Source of the DNA: JABMQF01 sp964563755 | GTDB taxonomy: Archaea; Nanobdellota; Nanobdellia; Woesearchaeales; UBA11576 | Direction of reading: 5' to 3' | DNA length: 64,000 bases | NCBI GenBank assembly: GCA_964563755.1 | Contig: CAZLYC010000007.1 | Location: forward strand, 11,133-75,132 | In this document: positions 53,164 to 63,731 of the stretch, one piece after another | How positions within the stretch are numbered: position 1 is the first letter of the stretch | Layout of the letters: every line of letters starts with the position of its first letter | Translations under genes and position numbers: made by a program | Notes under the pieces: model-generated | The model's input: the letters and a program-made list of their open reading frames with translations, nothing else | The model's database searches: none | What the model was told of the DNA's origin: nothing

Positions 53164-56100
53164 TTACACTACAGTTATCATCTTCGACACTATCATGGTG
53201 TTGTCTATCTCGTTGTTACCGAGTGACGCTCCCATGAAATACGTGCCTGGAGTGTTCGCTGTTATGCTCCACTGGACAAGCTCCATCTCACCGCCAGCAA
53301 GATCAATAAGCTGGACTGGGGACGCAACACTGAAAGCGCCTATGTTGCTTGACCAAATCTCTGCACGCAAGTCATCAAATGCCTGCACGCCATAGTCATT
53401 CTGCAAAGGCAGGTACTCAGTAAAAGAGCCGCCAGCGATTATGACTGTAGTTGTGAGGAAGACTTCCCTTGTGCTTGTGCTGATCGCATCCGCAACAGAC
53501 CAGACTCTTATGCTTGTCTGCTGTGACTGGTCAGCGAGATCAGTCTCGCCTGCTACCGGCACTGCACGGACTACAACATTGTTGTATCCTGTAGTCGTCG
53601 CATTGTATGACAAGACGACAGGCACTGTCGCGCCTGAAGCTACCGAGATGACATCTGTATCGACTACAACACCATCGACTTCCAGCTGGACCGTGACGGT
53701 CTCTGCCAAAGCGCCCTGGTTCTGTATGTTCGATGTCACTGCTATCACATCCCAGAGATATGCTGTAGAGCCCACCTTTGAGTCTGTTATAGATGTCACC
53801 GCGACATCATGCGAAGCAGAGCTCACAACAATAGCTTCTGTGTCTGTATCGACATCACCATCAGCATCAGTCACTGTGACTGTCGCTGTGTAGCCGCCTG
53901 CAAGATTGTAGATGAACAACGGGTTCTGAGCTGTCGAATCGACAGTTCCATCACTCTCAAAGTCCCACGCGAATGTGAACGGAGCATTGCCGCTCGCGAC
54001 TGTCGCGTTGAACTGGACAATCAAAGGCAGGTTACCGCTTGTCGGGCTAGCTGAAGCAGTAACTGTAGGCAACAGGTCAGATACGACTGTTGTTGCGGTG
54101 TCAGTAACGCCAGGAGCATTCCTGTTTCCGACATTGTCGACTGTTATAACCTCAATCTGATAAGCCACAGCCGGTGAAAGGCCGGTGACATTATATGAAG
54201 AGGCTGAAGTGTTAGCTAGGAATGACCCGTTTAGCCAAAGCTCGACATGATTGAAATCGATGTCTGCAGGGTTTGTCCAAGACCAGGCAAGCCAGTCAGC
54301 ACCTACACCAGATTCGTTCAAACCAGTGACTGCGGCAGGAGCTGTGACGTCTGCGCCAACAGCAGTTGTCGCTATGTCAGTAACACCAGGAGCATTCCTG
54401 TTGTTACTTGTGTCCACAGTTATTACCTCAATCTGATAAGTCGTGTTAGGAACAAGTCCTGTCACATTGTAAGTCAAAGCTGACGTGTTTGCCAGGAATG
54501 AACCATTGACCCAAAGTTCGACATGGCTGAAATCTGCATCGGCTGGATTTGTCCAAGACCAGGCAAGCCAATCAACACCGACTCCTGTCTCTCCGAGGCC
54601 AGTGACTGGCGCTGGAGCGGTCAGGTCGACACTTGATGTCGTGGTGAAATTGAAAGGTCCTGATTCTGAGCAGACAAACAGGGTATTGCATGAAGTCACA
54701 TTGTAATAATACGTTGTGCTAGGCAAAAGACCTGAAAGCAGCATATTGTGGCTTGTGACAAGCGCAGCATTTCCTGCTGTTGAACCCATCGCGACAGTTG
54801 TGCCATACTCAACAAGAGAATCTGTGAGCTGGTCAGTCGTCCATGTTATGTTCGCAGACACGTTTGTTGCGCCGACTGCTGTAACTCCTGATATTATAGG
54901 AGCTCCAAGAGTGACGTTCACTGTCTGGACATCAGTTCCGACATCCGCATCAACATCAGTCACTTCGCATACAACAGGGTAGACCCCATTCGTAGTGAAC
55001 GTGTGCACTGAGCTTGCGCTTGTGCTTGACTGTCCGTCACCATACAGCACGCTGTATGTGAATGGTGCGTTTCCGCCTGATGTCACTGCGCAATCCACTG
55101 CGACTGTCAAAGGAGCAACTCCTGCTATAGGAGTCACTATCACGTCAACAACAGGCACATTATTGCCTACGCTGACTGACAAGACCTTCGATGTCTGTGA
55201 ACCGTCGCCATCCGTGACTGTCATGACAACTATGTAGCTGCCTGAAGCAGGATATGTGTGCGTTGGGTTCTGCAGTGTTGATGTGTTTCCATCGCCAAAG
55301 TCCCAAGCCCAGCCGACAACACCATCATAAGCGGTCGAAAGGTCCTGGAACTGAACCATATTTCCTTCGAGCGGGCTCGCTGGTGTGAAGCTGAAATTCG
55401 CGACAGGCTCTGTGTCAAACACAGTTATCGTCTGCAAGTCAGAATTGACATCTCCGTCAACATCTGTTACTGTGCATGAAGCATCTATTGTCCTGTTTGA
55501 TGCGTAACTATGCGAAGCAGTAGCGCTTGCTGAAGTTGTGCCGTCCCCGAAATCAATCAGGTAGTTGAAAGGCAAATTGCCAGCTCCAACTGTGCAGTTG
55601 AATAAGACGTCAAGCTGCTCGACACCGCTTGTCACATTAGTTACAAGATTGACAACAGGCGCGTTGTTCGCTATTGTTATCAACTCGCTATCGACAGATA
55701 CATCGCCGTCTGCATCAGTGACTGTGCATGTTGAGTTGAATATTCCCTCAAGCAAGTACTGGTGAGAGCCGTTTGTCGCGGCAATAGATGTACCATCGCC
55801 GAATTCGATGACTGTAGTGAAAGGTGCGTTTCCGCCACCTATCGCGCAATCAAAGTCGACTGTATCACCTTCCAGACCAGAGGTCGGAGAGGCTGTCAAG
55901 ACAGCCAGAGGCGCGTTGTTGTTCACGCTTATTATCACGAAGTCTGAATCGACATCGCCATCAGTGTCTGTGACTGTGCATGTAGCGACATAATTTCCAG
56001 GCAAAGTATAGATGTGATCCGATACGCTTGAACTGCCTGAAGTTCCGTCACCGAAATCCATCAGGAAATTCAGAGGAGCATTGCCTCCTGCAGTTGTGCA

Positions 56101-59100
56101 GTTGAATGAGACATTGAGTCCTTCAAGACCTGACATAGGACTTGCTATCAGATTAAGCACCGGCGCGTTGTTTGAAACGCTGACAACACTCCAAGCGACT
56201 GCTGAAGAGCCGTCCGAATCAGTTACAGTCAGAGTGACGTTGTAGTCACCTTCTATAGCATATGTGTGCGTATCATTGCCGTCTGTTGAGCTTGTGCCGT
56301 CACCGAAATCCCAGTTATATGTAACTGGAACATCATAAGCAGATACTGTGCTCGTGAAAGTCACAGTGTCTCCTTCTGTCGGGCTCGCAGGAGCGAACAC
56401 GAAAGATACTGTAGGCACGCTGTCCTGCACATCTATCGCGACTGTGCTTGTGCTCAAGTCACCGTCAATATCAGTGACTGTGCATGTTACAGAATACAAT
56501 CCAGACTGGTTGTATGTGTGACTGACTGTCGGCGTAGTCACAACAGTTCCGTCACCCAAGTCAATGCTGAATGCATATGGCAAGTCTCCACCGACAACAG
56601 AGCATCCGAAGTTCACGCTCAAAGGCTCGAGGCCTGATGTGACATTCGAAAGCAATGTAGCGTTAGGGGCGTTCATTGCTACAACAATATCCTGTGAAAC
56701 CACTGTGACTGAGCCATCAGCGTCTGTCACTGTCAATATCACAGTGTATGTTCCATCATTATCATACATGTGGATAGGATCCTCAACATTCAATGCTGTA
56801 TCACCATCGCCGAAATCCCACTCTACTGTTGCAGGTATATCATGCGAATCGATTGTCGCATCGAAGTTGACGTCGACTTTCTCGATTGGCGCTATTGGCG
56901 TGTAGTTGAAGCTCACTATCGGTACAGAATCGTCAACGACAACAATCATAGACTCCTGTGCAGAGTCCCTGTTGGTGTTGGTGACATTGCAGGTCACGTT
57001 GTAAGTTCCGTTCTGCATATAAGCATGCAAAGCAGACTCTGTCGTGCCATGCGCAGTACCGTCGCCGAAATCGATATCATATGTGAAGGGAGTGAATATC
57101 CCTGTCGCTGAGCAGTTCACGTTAACAACCAGAGGCTCTATGCCTGTTGCAGGAGTGACTGACATATCGATTGTTGGCGGGAAAGCGCTTATGTGGACTA
57201 TCTTAGTAACTGAAACCTCTGACCCATCAGAATCAGTGACTATCAGTGTAATGACATAGTCTCCACCGAGCGTGTAAGTGTGTGTCGTATCTTCAAGAGT
57301 GTCTGTAGTTCCGTCTCCGAACTCCCATTCGACAGTGTATGTCTCGTAGGATGTTATATTAGAGTAGAACGCAACAGGGTTGCTTGTAACAGGCGCAAGA
57401 GGCGACCAGTAGAAGTCAACAACAGGAATACTGTCTGATACTGTGACAGATACTGTGCTGTTAACTGCATCCCCATCAACATCAGTGACTGTGCAGATGA
57501 CAGCATATGTGCCGTTCTGTACAAACTGGTGTGCTGACTCAAATCCTGAAACAATGTTTCCGTCTCCGAAGTCTATCGAAGCAGACAGAGGAGCATTGCC
57601 TCCAAGCCCTGTGCAGTTAGCGTATACATCGAGCGGTTCAACTCCGCTTGTCGCATTAAGCTCAAGCGAATTTGTCGGAGGATTGTTGCTGACAGTTATC
57701 TCCTGGCAGAAATCATCAGAGTCTCCATCCGCAGACGAAACTGTTACGCAAGCATCATATGTTCCCTCAAGGCCGTATGCCCATGTAGGGTTCTGTGTGT
57801 TATCATCGACAAGACCATCTCCATCAAAATCCCATGCATATCCTGTGATAGGGTCATAAGAAGATGAAGTGTCTGTGAAACTCACTGTATCCCCTTCTGT
57901 AGGGGTCGCTGGCGAGAATGTGAAGCCTGCTGTAGGCTCGGTGTCCTCGACGGTTACAATCAGTGTGTCTGATGTGCAGCTTCCGTCATCATCGCAGACA
58001 GTCAATGTAGCGGTGTATGTGCCGTCAGCTGTATAATTGTGTGTAGTGTCTATGTTTCCTGACTCTGTGCTGCCGTCTCCGAAGTCCCAATCTATCGTGG
58101 TTATCGAATCAAGCTCGCAAGGCATGGATGCTGTCGCGTCAAAAGCGGCAAGCGTGCCTTCAGTTATTGTTACATCTGCACCTGCATCGACTGTAGGAGA
58201 GACATCTGTAACATCAACAAATATTGTCTGTGATGCAGTGTCACCATCAGAATCTGCAACTGCTATCGTAACAGTGTATGCACCCTGCTCAGGGAACTGG
58301 TGGGTCAATACTGCTTCTATTCCAGTGACCTGGGCGCTGCCGTCACCGAAATCTATGCTGTACTGATATGCATCGTAAGAATCTACAACTATATTGAATG
58401 TGAAATCATCGCACTCGGTCAATCCAGTATCGCTAGTCATGCTGACAACAGGAACAAGGTCTGTAACGACTACCTGCCAAGCCTGGACAGCGACTCCGCC
58501 TTTTCCATCCTTGACATATACTGTCACGGTGAAAGTCTGGCTAGTTCCACTGACATCTCTCTGGAAATCAAACGATGTGGAGCCTGAAGAGACTGAGCTT
58601 CCATCAACTTTCCATTCATAGGTCAGAGCGTCTCCGTCCGGATCCTGGGCAGCGATCTGGAAATTGACTGTCTGGTCTTCATTTATCGCAACTGGGTTCG
58701 CTGGGCTTGCGCTTGTTATAATAGGGGCTCTGTTCAGTCCGGCAAAAGTTACTGAAACTGTGTTGGAGCGTGTCTCCTGACCTGCCTTATCTCGGCAGAC
58801 AGCATGATAGCTCCTTGCGCCTCCGCCAGTGTGCACTACAGTCTTAGTAGAGACACAAGTCGTGGTCGCGCCGCAGTTCTTATCCTCTATCTGCTGATTG
58901 TCCTCGAACAGCTTTATAGAGACGACGCCTGGATTAGACAACGTATCCACAGATACTGTCGTCAAAACAGCAGCACTTTCAGTGCTCTGCACGTTGGAAG
59001 ATAAACTACATGTCGGCGGATTGTCAGGCAACGCGTAAGCATTGACTGCAAAGAGTGCTGCTAAGAGCACTGCCAACACAAAAATTGAGTTCATTTTGTT

Positions 59101-59109
59101 TTTGCCCAT
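53164..59109 (-). CDS. Giant secreted PKD-repeat surface protein
   Basis: A 1981-aa protein: signal peptide (MNSIFVLAVLLAALFAVNAYA region), an Ig-like and a cadherin-like domain, then about fifteen PKD domains, each ~80-90 residues and marked by (D/E)FGDG-type signatures. Three fibronectin III domains and one more PKD and a CARDB domain close the chain. There is no C-terminal membrane helix. The second and third Fn3 domains are almost identical, indicating recent duplication. Rich in Thr, Asn and acidic residues. Probably an S-layer-like or adhesive filament protein. Confidence 0.8.
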   Translation of the reverse strand: MGKNKMNSIFVLAVLLAALFAVNAYALPDNPPTCSLSSNVQSTESAAVLTTVSVDTLSNPGVVSIKLFEDNQQIEDKNCGATTTCVSTKTVVHTGGGARSYHAVCRDKAGQETRSNTVSVTFAGLNRAPIITSASPANPVAINEDQTVNFQIAAQDPDGDALTYEWKVDGSSVSSGSTSFDFQRDVSGTSQTFTVTVYVKDGKGGVAVQAWQVVVTDLVPVVSMTSDTGLTECDDFTFNIVVDSYDAYQYSIDFGDGSAQVTGIEAVLTHQFPEQGAYTVTIAVADSDGDTASQTIFVDVTDVSPTVDAGADVTITEGTLAAFDATASMPCELDSITTIDWDFGDGSTESGNIDTTHNYTADGTYTATLTVCDDDGSCTSDTLIVTVEDTEPTAGFTFSPATPTEGDTVSFTDTSSSYDPITGYAWDFDGDGLVDDNTQNPTWAYGLEGTYDACVTVSSADGDSDDFCQEITVSNNPPTNSLELNATSGVEPLDVYANCTGLGGNAPLSASIDFGDGNIVSGFESAHQFVQNGTYAVICTVTDVDGDAVNSTVSVTVSDSIPVVDFYWSPLAPVTSNPVAFYSNITSYETYTVEWEFGDGTTDTLEDTTHTYTLGGDYVITLIVTDSDGSEVSVTKIVHISAFPPTIDMSVTPATGIEPLVVNVNCSATGIFTPFTYDIDFGDGTAHGTTESALHAYMQNGTYNVTCNVTNTNRDSAQESMIVVVDDSVPIVSFNYTPIAPIEKVDVNFDATIDSHDIPATVEWDFGDGDTALNVEDPIHMYDNDGTYTVILTVTDADGSVTVVSQDIVVAMNAPNATLLSNVTSGLEPLSVNFGCSVVGGDLPYAFSIDLGDGTVVTTPTVSHTYNQSGLYSVTCTVTDIDGDLSTSTVAIDVQDSVPTVSFVFAPASPTEGDTVTFTSTVSAYDVPVTYNWDFGDGTSSTDGNDTHTYAIEGDYNVTLTVTDSDGSSAVAWSVVSVSNNAPVLNLIASPMSGLEGLNVSFNCTTAGGNAPLNFLMDFGDGTSGSSSVSDHIYTLPGNYVATCTVTDTDGDVDSDFVIISVNNNAPLAVLTASPTSGLEGDTVDFDCAIGGGNAPFTTVIEFGDGTSIAATNGSHQYLLEGIFNSTCTVTDADGDVSVDSELITIANNAPVVNLVTNVTSGVEQLDVLFNCTVGAGNLPFNYLIDFGDGTTSASATASHSYASNRTIDASCTVTDVDGDVNSDLQTITVFDTEPVANFSFTPASPLEGNMVQFQDLSTAYDGVVGWAWDFGDGNTSTLQNPTHTYPASGSYIVVMTVTDGDGSQTSKVLSVSVGNNVPVVDVIVTPIAGVAPLTVAVDCAVTSGGNAPFTYSVLYGDGQSSTSASSVHTFTTNGVYPVVCEVTDVDADVGTDVQTVNVTLGAPIISGVTAVGATNVSANITWTTDQLTDSLVEYGTTVAMGSTAGNAALVTSHNMLLSGLLPSTTYYYNVTSCNTLFVCSESGPFNFTTTSSVDLTAPAPVTGLGETGVGVDWLAWSWTNPADADFSHVELWVNGSFLANTSALTYNVTGLVPNTTYQIEVITVDTSNNRNAPGVTDIATTAVGADVTAPAAVTGLNESGVGADWLAWSWTNPADIDFNHVELWLNGSFLANTSASSYNVTGLSPAVAYQIEVITVDNVGNRNAPGVTDTATTVVSDLLPTVTASASPTSGNLPLIVQFNATVASGNAPFTFAWDFESDGTVDSTAQNPLFIYNLAGGYTATVTVTDADGDVDTDTEAIVVSSASHDVAVTSITDSKVGSTAYLWDVIAVTSNIQNQGALAETVTVQLEVDGVVVDTDVISVASGATVPVVLSYNATTTGYNNVVVRAVPVAGETDLADQSQQTSIRVWSVADAISTSTREVFLTTTVIIAGGSFTEYLPLQNDYGVQAFDDLRAEIWSSNIGAFSVASPVQLIDLAGGEMELVQWSITANTPGTYFMGASLGNNEIDNTMIVSKMITVV

Positions 59110-59159
59110 GTTCTTTAAACCCCGTGATATCATGATTATAAAATCAAAAATTGAAAAGA

Positions 59160-62100
59160 TTACTTCTTGTAGATGAGCTCGAGCATCGCTCTCACATCCC
59201 TACCGTTGGTTAGCTCACTGCGATCTTCGTAAGAAACACCGCCTGAAATATGGAATCCATTGCCTACCGGTATTATCAGCTGGCCTTTTTGTTCCTGGCT
59301 GTGCTTTCTTATCTCACCATCATACAGCAATCCAAGGAAGCCCGCGCTTGTCTGGTAACCGACGCCAGCGCTAACATCAAAAGCTCCTTCCTTTCCTTCA
59401 GCGACCCTGAGTCCACCGTCTACAAGGAACCTGAAGCTTGGCCCTTCGCCTGAGACCAGGAAAGCATCAAGAAGAGCTCCCTTGTATCTCTCTTTGAGCT
59501 TTGAATCTATCAAGCTCTCGACATTCAGCTGGTTTCCCCTACTGATGTAGTCGACCAAGTCGTTGAAGTTATAGTTTGAGACGACCAAGTGCAGATTTGC
59601 ATAGTTGCCGTCAGTCACTATATTTCCACCAAAGTCAAGGCCTGCTGCATTGAACAATGCCGTCGCGTTACCCTGTACAGGCATGTCACTGAACTGCATC
59701 TTATGCTTGTTCAAGACATACAATGATGGGCCGCCCCTCAACTGAAGGAACATACCGTTACCATCGACGTCGTGCACATCATAAGTGACATTTCCTAGCA
59801 AGACCAATGAACCCTGCTTGTCCTTGTCCTTTGTCTTGGACTCTGTATGGACTGCTGGTCCAGAAGATCCTGGTGTCACGTCCGAAGGATTGCACACACC
59901 ATCTACACATACGTCAACCACTGTATCGTGCGGGTTGACTGCTGTATCTATAGTTGTCCTGGTCTTTGCCCTTGTGTTGGAATACGAACCAAGAACAGTC
60001 GCTCCGCCTGAGAAGATTCCTCCTTCAGAGGGACCGAACTGTGCGCCAGCTTTAAAGACAATTGTATCACTGACAACATCAGCTATTGTCCTTGTATTGA
60101 CTGCAGTATCCGCGCCTGCCTGCGTGTTTACGCTGACAACTGGCGGACCAGCCTGGTCAAGAACAACTGTCTGTGAAGTCGAGCTGTTAGTATCTGTATC
60201 TATAGTCTCATGGTGCTCAGACCTTTCGTAGCTTAAGCCTCCAATAACATCGACACCGTTGAACTTCTTATGAACTGCTATGCTTCCAGAAGCATTCTCA
60301 GGTGTGTTGACTCTGTCAGTCCTTGACATTTCATGTGCAGACTCTGAAGTTCTCTCTGTCGTTATGCTTCCGTCAGCACCAACGATAGGTTCAGGATTCA
60401 CTGCACTATTCCTTGTTGATTCGGATCTCTGCTTGTGCCATTCTCCTGCAGCTGAGGCTTCGAAACCATAATCCTTGCCTTCCATTGAAATGACAGCTCC
60501 TCCGTGAGGCCTTTCTATCATTCTTGAAACAGCACCATCTCTGTCCTGGACAAAGTCACCTACATTCAAGTAAGCATCAAGTGCTTTCGGATTTGTTGCG
60601 TCTTTCGCTGTAGCGAGTCTTGCAAGAACATCGACATCGCCTGAAGGAGCGCCTATCGCGTCGCTATCAGTGATTGACCTTATGCTGTGCTCTGCACCCA
60701 CAACAACTGTTGCTCTTGAAGTGAGCTTGTTGTTCTGGTCTATATCATATTGAACATGGTCTATGTTGAGCTTGCTCCTTGCTTCCTCAATCTGAGTTAC
60801 CGCCTGAGTAGCGCCCTCTGCAAGTATGCCCTGGCACTTTGATTTCAATGAATCATATTGTGTGCCTGTAGCAGTGACTGCTGCATCTACTTCAGACAAT
60901 GGAGCTTCCTGGGACATAAGCGAATCAGCATTTGACCTTATTCCCTTTGCGTCTCTTGTCAACTGCGCAGGACTGCACTCATACTTCTTGAGTTTAGCTA
61001 GCTGCTCATTCTTTGAAGCAGTAACAGCTGCAGCGCTGAGACTTCCGCATCTCCTTGTCATATCAGAATATGCTGCCTCTGCATTGCCGCTCAAAATCGC
61101 AACATCCTCGCCAGAAGCAATTCCAGCTTCTGTTGCAGCGACTATCGCTGCGATGTCATCATTGAATGGCTTTCCTTCGCATTCATAAGTGTGCATCTTT
61201 GCTTTAAGAGCATTCTTTCTCGCATCAAGCTCTGTCTGCAAAGCCTTGCCGAAATCCCTCACGCTTTTTGCTATGAGCGGTTTCTTCTGGCCTTTTACGA
61301 CTGGCTCGTATCCTGCAAGCTCTGAACTAAGCTCAGAGTATCTCTGGTCGACAAAAGCAGTTATCTCCTGCAGGGACATCTCACCCTGTATCATCTCTGA
61401 TGCTGAGCGATCAAAATCATCGAGCTTCTTTGTAAAGTATGACTTTAGGTCAGACTCAAGAGCAGCTCTCTCTGCTGACAGTGTCTCTGCAGCAGCTGTG
61501 TTGGATATGCATCTCTCTTCGAGCGATGCTATAGCCTCGAGGCCTGCGCTGTGGATTGAAGGAGTAGCGTCTCCAGAATCCTTCATGTTCTTTAATTCAG
61601 CCTTGTACTGACTGACTTTTCCAGAAAGCAGGTCTGTGCAGACATATCCTGTCAGCTGGCTGTTGAAATCACGCATTCCAAGCTCTGCTTCGGCAGGACA
61701 ATCTGCCTCAATACCTGCAAAGCTCTCTTCTGCAAAATAAGCCACATCTTCCTCATCGCGCTTATTCTTCATCATCTTAGTATAAGTTTTCTTGATTTTC
61801 CCTACGGCATCCTCGCAGGAAGGCATCTCATAATCAGCTGAAGCGAGAGTGACGTCTGAATCTTCTGAATCTTCAGCTCTTTCGACTCTTGACTTCTTGC
61901 CTTTCTTCTGTTTCTTGCCTTTCTTGTGCTTTGCCTTTACTTTCCTATCTCTGGAATCATCTTCTGAAACAGTTTCATCAGAATCTGAGTCGTCGTATGA
62001 ATCTGAAACTCTTGAAGATGTCCTTGAAGGCCTATAACTTCCTGTTCCAGGTGCACTTCCGCTTATGATCTCGAATCCTCTTACCAGACCGCTCTGAGGG

Positions 62101-62666
62101 ATTACGACATCAACATCCTTCTTCTGCTTTCCATGGACAAGGTCATCGAGAGAACCGGATTCCTGTTCCATAGAATCGATTATGACTGCTGTTATCGCTC
62201 TCTTCGCATCCTTTGACGCGTGCTCGAATGCAGGGAACCCTTTGACGATGTTCATTATTGCATTCTCAAGCTTCTGACCGCGATAGACAGTTGTAGTGAC
62301 TGGCTCTTCCCTGCTCGCGAAATAGGCAGATTGGGCATCGAGTGAAGGGAATCTTTGTTTGAGAGAGACTACATCCTGGAGCTCCTGGTCATCAAGGCCG
62401 ATAAGCGTATCTGAAGGGTGGTTTTTCCTGTATTCCACTGTCCTTTCCTGCCTTTGGGCATAGGACTGCACAAGGTCTACAAACTCCCTTCCCCTTGCTA
62501 CAGCGGTATCCGGTACAGCAAGCGCAGTATAGCCTAAAGCGCCAATAAATAACGCTTTTTTAAGCCAAGAACCCACAGAAAGACGCTTTACAGTGTCCTT
62601 AACTGTGTTTGATACGTTTTTCTGCGTATCCAAAGATTTTTCTGCCATTTTAGAGCCCTTAGTCAT
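59160..62666 (-). CDS. Large envelope protein with beta-barrel-like C-terminus
   Basis: A 1168-aa protein: one N-terminal hydrophobic segment (KKALFIGALGYTALAVP), a ~110-residue helical domain, an Asp/Ser and Lys-rich low-complexity linker (residues ~190-270), a long alpha-helical region with recurrent cysteines (to ~650), then ~500 residues of alternating amphipathic beta strands (GGLRVAEG, FDVSAGVGYQ, FHISGGVSY) ending in AMLELIYKK. The last part resembles an outer-membrane-type barrel, unexpected in an archaeon. GAGG ~9 nt upstream supports the ATG at 62666. No family recognised. Confidence 0.65.
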   Translation of the reverse strand: MTKGSKMAEKSLDTQKNVSNTVKDTVKRLSVGSWLKKALFIGALGYTALAVPDTAVARGREFVDLVQSYAQRQERTVEYRKNHPSDTLIGLDDQELQDVVSLKQRFPSLDAQSAYFASREEPVTTTVYRGQKLENAIMNIVKGFPAFEHASKDAKRAITAVIIDSMEQESGSLDDLVHGKQKKDVDVVIPQSGLVRGFEIISGSAPGTGSYRPSRTSSRVSDSYDDSDSDETVSEDDSRDRKVKAKHKKGKKQKKGKKSRVERAEDSEDSDVTLASADYEMPSCEDAVGKIKKTYTKMMKNKRDEEDVAYFAEESFAGIEADCPAEAELGMRDFNSQLTGYVCTDLLSGKVSQYKAELKNMKDSGDATPSIHSAGLEAIASLEERCISNTAAAETLSAERAALESDLKSYFTKKLDDFDRSASEMIQGEMSLQEITAFVDQRYSELSSELAGYEPVVKGQKKPLIAKSVRDFGKALQTELDARKNALKAKMHTYECEGKPFNDDIAAIVAATEAGIASGEDVAILSGNAEAAYSDMTRRCGSLSAAAVTASKNEQLAKLKKYECSPAQLTRDAKGIRSNADSLMSQEAPLSEVDAAVTATGTQYDSLKSKCQGILAEGATQAVTQIEEARSKLNIDHVQYDIDQNNKLTSRATVVVGAEHSIRSITDSDAIGAPSGDVDVLARLATAKDATNPKALDAYLNVGDFVQDRDGAVSRMIERPHGGAVISMEGKDYGFEASAAGEWHKQRSESTRNSAVNPEPIVGADGSITTERTSESAHEMSRTDRVNTPENASGSIAVHKKFNGVDVIGGLSYERSEHHETIDTDTNSSTSQTVVLDQAGPPVVSVNTQAGADTAVNTRTIADVVSDTIVFKAGAQFGPSEGGIFSGGATVLGSYSNTRAKTRTTIDTAVNPHDTVVDVCVDGVCNPSDVTPGSSGPAVHTESKTKDKDKQGSLVLLGNVTYDVHDVDGNGMFLQLRGGPSLYVLNKHKMQFSDMPVQGNATALFNAAGLDFGGNIVTDGNYANLHLVVSNYNFNDLVDYISRGNQLNVESLIDSKLKERYKGALLDAFLVSGEGPSFRFLVDGGLRVAEGKEGAFDVSAGVGYQTSAGFLGLLYDGEIRKHSQEQKGQLIIPVGNGFHISGGVSYEDRSELTNGRDVRAMLELIYKK

Positions 62667-63731
62667 GTTTTTCAATCCTCTCAAGTGATTGTAATGTATT
62701 TTTAGCTAAATCTGTCCTAAAACCGCTATTTTTACGGTATTATCACCCACCTAAAACTTTTAACCACTCAGTAGTGCTCATATTTAAATGTTTCTAGTTT
62801 TCAGTATCGTTGCGTAGTGAATTTAGTGATTTTTTCGCGGAAACCGCAAAAACCTGTTTTATCCATGAAACAACCTAATTTAAAAAAATTGAAATCCATT
62901 ACAAAACAAAAAGTATTAAAGCGATGAACTCCGAAAAAACTACGTCCGAATAATCCAAAAAAATACCATATTTTTCTCTGCAAAAGATTATTCTAAAAAA
63001 AATGTGACAGCAGCACTAACTTTCCAAAAAAACAATCGAAACACACGATAAGCGATATGTGTGAAAATAGTCATAACATTTTGTTATGATGTTTTGCCTG
63101 CCAAATAAAACCCCAAAAAGCAGCATACAAAACAACAGTGCACAACACAATCAGGCAGCAAAAATGCAGCAAAACACTTTGCTTGAAAACATTGCAAGAA
63201 CACGCTCACTCAAGCAGGTCCACTTAAGCAGATGCAAATCAGTCAATCAAAAGCATAGCATAAACAAAATGATGATCTGCCAATCCAAACAACCGTTAAA
63301 GGTGACTATCTGCTAAACATCTGCCAAACAATATTAGTTTTATGTCTGTTTTTATGTGAGCATGAACAGCAATACCTGTTGCGATGACTGTCGAGTCATC
63401 TTAAACACACATCCTTCACGACATCTACACGAAGTTTATTTGATATAACACATATGACGCGGAACGATAAATAACCTGCTGATGAAACACCTAACCAGAA
63501 ACGTTCACAAACTCTTACGACGACAAATAACCGTTCCATCTTGTTCCACAAGCCACTTGTGCAAATAAAAAGTCAGAAAACTCTTTTTTAAGTCAAAATA
63601 AGACTTAAAACTGCTTTTGGAACGGTTAATCGCTCATTTTTGGCATTAACAATACAAGAATTATAAGAATCAATATAAAAGAAAATATCAAAAAATATTG
63701 AAAAGATTAGTAAAGAGGTCAGAACGAAAAT
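62667..63731. other. Gene-free stretch, about 1.07 kb
   Basis: AT-rich with no convincing gene. A 76-codon frame at 63086-63316 has no ribosome site and odd composition. The left end is the leader of the 1168-aa gene. CTGCCAA-type strings recur at about 63098, 63277 and 63320. CATAAC/GTTATG forms a small hairpin near 63072. It contains the nested-stem element at 63528-63628. Confidence 0.55.
63528..63628. ncRNA. Three-stem structured element
   Basis: Outer arms TAACCGTTCCA (63528-63538) and TGGAACGGTTA (63618-63628) are perfect 11-bp complements. Between them are two further perfect hairpins: CACAAG-CCA-CTTGTG (63547-63561) and TTTTAAGTC/GACTTAAAA (63586-63610, 7-nt loop). The result is a ~101-nt three-way-junction-like fold. 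Unknown strand; it lies ~100 nt beyond the stop of the gene ending at 63732. Confidence 0.45.

Noticed and set aside
63086..63316. 76-codon open frame in the right gene-free region
   Set aside because: No ribosome site or promoter box at a sensible distance, amino-acid composition driven by AT-rich sequence, and internal repeats.
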